DNA of 64,000 nt, taken from positions 3,823,304-3,887,303 of the forward strand of contig NZ_AP021846.1 in NCBI RefSeq assembly GCF_009176705.1, written 5' to 3'. Each line of letters starts with the position of its first letter. Positions within the stretch are counted from its first letter, which is position 1. The translations under genes and the position numbers were made by a program. Of this stretch, positions 62,841 through 64,000 are shown one piece after another. The notes beneath the pieces were generated by a model. The model saw only the letters and a list, made by a program, of their open reading frames with translations. It made no database searches and was not told the origin of the DNA. The DNA comes from Pseudoalteromonas sp. A25 (GTDB lineage Bacteria; Pseudomonadota; Gammaproteobacteria; Enterobacterales; Alteromonadaceae).

Positions 62841-63302
62841 CTATGAACCAGAGGGATTATCGCGCTTTTGCTGTTTATTCGCTGGCGATTTATTGGGTTT
62901 AGCATTCTTAGCTGGACGCTTTTTAAACGGTTTAGGTTTTGGCGCACCAGGTTTGCAGCGTTCATTGATTTTTCGCCACAGTTTATCTAGCTGCTTGGTT
63001 AGTTCTTCATTACTTTGTTCTGCAATACCACTTTTAACCATTAAAACAATGTCTATATTGTCTAGCGTATGTTGATTTAAACGAAAACTTTCGCGAGCAA
63101 GTCGTTTAATACGGTTACGTTGGCAGGCCAATTTGCAGCGTTTTTTAGCTACAGTTAATCCTAAACGCGGTCGTCCAATATCATTGGGTTTAGCAAGTAA
63201 AGTAAAGAAGGGGGTTGCTGCGCGAGCAGGCTCTTGAAATATGCGAGAGTAATGCGAGGGAGTTAACAGACGTAACTCCCTGCCAAAGCTAAAGCTTTCC
63301 AC
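62841..63302 (-). CDS. rnpA: Ribonuclease P protein component
   Basis: The 153-residue protein starts at a GTG six bases after rpm[40 protein letters not shown] and the following helix are the RnpA core (about 1-115). The last 35 residues are an unusual Lys/Pro/Asn-rich tail ([20 protein letters not shown]), longer than in E. coli. It helps RNase P remove tRNA 5' leaders. Confidence 0.96.
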   Translation of the reverse strand: MESFSFGRELRLLTPSHYSRIFQEPARAATPFFTLLAKPNDIGRPRLGLTVAKKRCKLACQRNRIKRLARESFRLNQHTLDNIDIVLMVKSGIAEQSNEELTKQLDKLWRKINERCKPGAPKPKPFKKRPAKNAKPNKSPANKQQKRDNPSGS

Positions 63303-63307
63303 TTATA

Positions 63308-63442
63308 TTAAGCAGAAAGTACTTTACGGCCTTTAGCACGGCGACGTGCTAGTACTTTACGGCCATTTACAGTTGCCATGCGAGCACGGAAACCGTGAGT
63401 ACGTTTGCGCTTTAATACGCTAGGTTGAAAAGTTCTTTTCAT
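63308..63442 (-). CDS. rpmH: 50S ribosomal protein L34
   Basis: The 44-codon ORF begins [22 protein letters not shown] and ends [12 protein letters not shown], the universally conserved L34 sequence. It is too short for most ORF searches. It heads the rpmH-rnpA-yidD-yidC unit. Confidence 0.98.
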   Translation of the reverse strand: MKRTFQPSVLKRKRTHGFRARMATVNGRKVLARRRAKGRKVLSA

Positions 63443-64000
63443 AACAATTCCATCCGATCGGTTAAGTTTAAAACATCCTATGCAGGTCGCGATCCTGGCA
63501 CAGGTGCCATTGCGAGCGCGAGATAGTAATGCCGACAGCCCCTAAAGTCAATCATAATCTTGCATTGCTGGTGGTTTTTTACACCGTCGATGCTACTAAG
63601 CCGTTCAGTTAGGGTTGCCACTATTATATAGCAAGATCTTTTCAACAACCTAATAGATCGTGATCGATCTGATCTAATTGAAGTTTTCCACAGGTATCGC
63701 GCAAAATATGGCAAAAAGCTCTGGAAAACTAAAATAGATCGTAAAATACTGGTGAGATCTTGGTGGTTTTTTGCTATGATCTAGTTCTTGGATCTAAAAT
63801 AAAATTTATATAAAAACAAAGGGTTGTATTTTTTTATCAACAAGATCCTCATTTTTATAAAAGTCAATATTGATGTTGTGGATAAGATCACTTCATAATA
63901 CTCGGCTTCCGCAAATAATTTAATGATAATAAACGATAATTCCTGTATATTTTTACACTGTTTTGGTGTCCGGGAATATTAACTGTTTTTGGAGTTCAGC
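63443..64000. promoter_or_regulatory. rpmH-dnaA intergenic region with DnaA boxes
   Basis: No gene is supported here. The stretch is AT-rich with frequent GATC sites around 63645-63800, a perfect DnaA box (TGTGGATAA, 63877-63885) and a one-mismatch box (TTTTCCACA, 63684-63692). The last bases (GGAGTTCAGC) look like a ribosome site just before an ATG at or near 64001, which by synteny would be dnaA on the plus strand. It probably holds the autoregulated dnaA promoter and the rpmH promoter. Confidence 0.7.
63877..63885 (-). promoter_or_regulatory. DnaA box in the presumed dnaA promoter
   Basis: TGTGGATAA, perfect consensus on the minus strand, about 115 bases before the presumed dnaA start. 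Confidence 0.7.

Noticed and set aside
63478..63714. 78-codon minus-strand ORF between rpmH and dnaA
   Set aside because: It lies in a regulatory region with DnaA boxes and GATC clusters and has no family resemblance.

Overview
The window is a chromosomal origin-region segment from a marine gammaproteobacterium, most likely Pseudoalteromonas or a close Alteromonadales relative. The housekeeping backbone at 41-64 kb (atpIBEFHAGDC, parAB, rsmG, mnmG, an oriC-like region, mioC, mnmE, yidC, yidD, rnpA, rpmH, then the expected dnaA just past base 64000) is the classic gammaproteobacterial origin order. The genus is inferred from protein style, many two-component and membrane wHTH regulators, and the repeat elements; no rRNA or tRNA gene is present to confirm it.

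Layout. 1-8.7 kb holds signalling genes: a truncated propeller sensor, a double-receiver pseudokinase, two paralogous small membrane proteins around a multi-pass membrane protein, and a CHASE-PAS hybrid histidine kinase paired with a periplasmic sugar-type binding protein. 8.9-13.5 kb encodes secreted or surface proteins, including a 946-residue protein with five InlB-type B repeats. 13.5-16.2 kb has a palindromic MITE-like repeat, a cytochrome b561 and a YafY-type regulator divergent from a small secreted protein. 16.4-19.1 kb is glmS with a DeoR/GlpR regulator. 19.2-25.5 kb has a FabF-like ketosynthase, a membrane LytTR regulator, a TonB-receptor-like outer-membrane protein and an MltD-type lytic transglycosylase.

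25.5-33.4 kb is the most distinctive block: a four-gene minus-strand operon for an adaptor (HlyD type), an ABC exporter with an intact C39 leader peptidase, a LanC cyclase and a full-length LanB dehydratase, i.e. a class I lanthipeptide-type pathway with no precursor gene in the operon. glmU follows. At 35.5-38.1 kb lie a LuxR-type regulator without the usual AHL-binding residues, a secreted lipoyl/HlyD-barrel protein and, directly upstream of it, a 48-codon ORF that looks like a Gly-Gly leader precursor but whose 14-residue core has four Thr, one Ser and no Cys. A large wHTH/beta-propeller membrane regulator (38.7-40.8 kb) separates this from the atp operon.

The atp, glmU, deoR and glmS genes normally sit close together in gammaproteobacteria; here accessory genes interrupt them twice (atpC/glmU and glmU/deoR-glmS), and both insertions carry the peptide-modification genes. 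My main hypothesis is that the two loci form one split RiPP system: precursor plus lipoyl-domain partner in one island, modification and export in the other. The mnmG-mioC gap carries three consensus DnaA boxes, three tandem 12-13-mers and 14 GATC sites in about 310 bp, which makes it a strong oriC candidate. Downstream of it are an EAL phosphodiesterase, mnmE, a CadC-type wHTH/TPR regulator and a three-gene thiol-redox operon.
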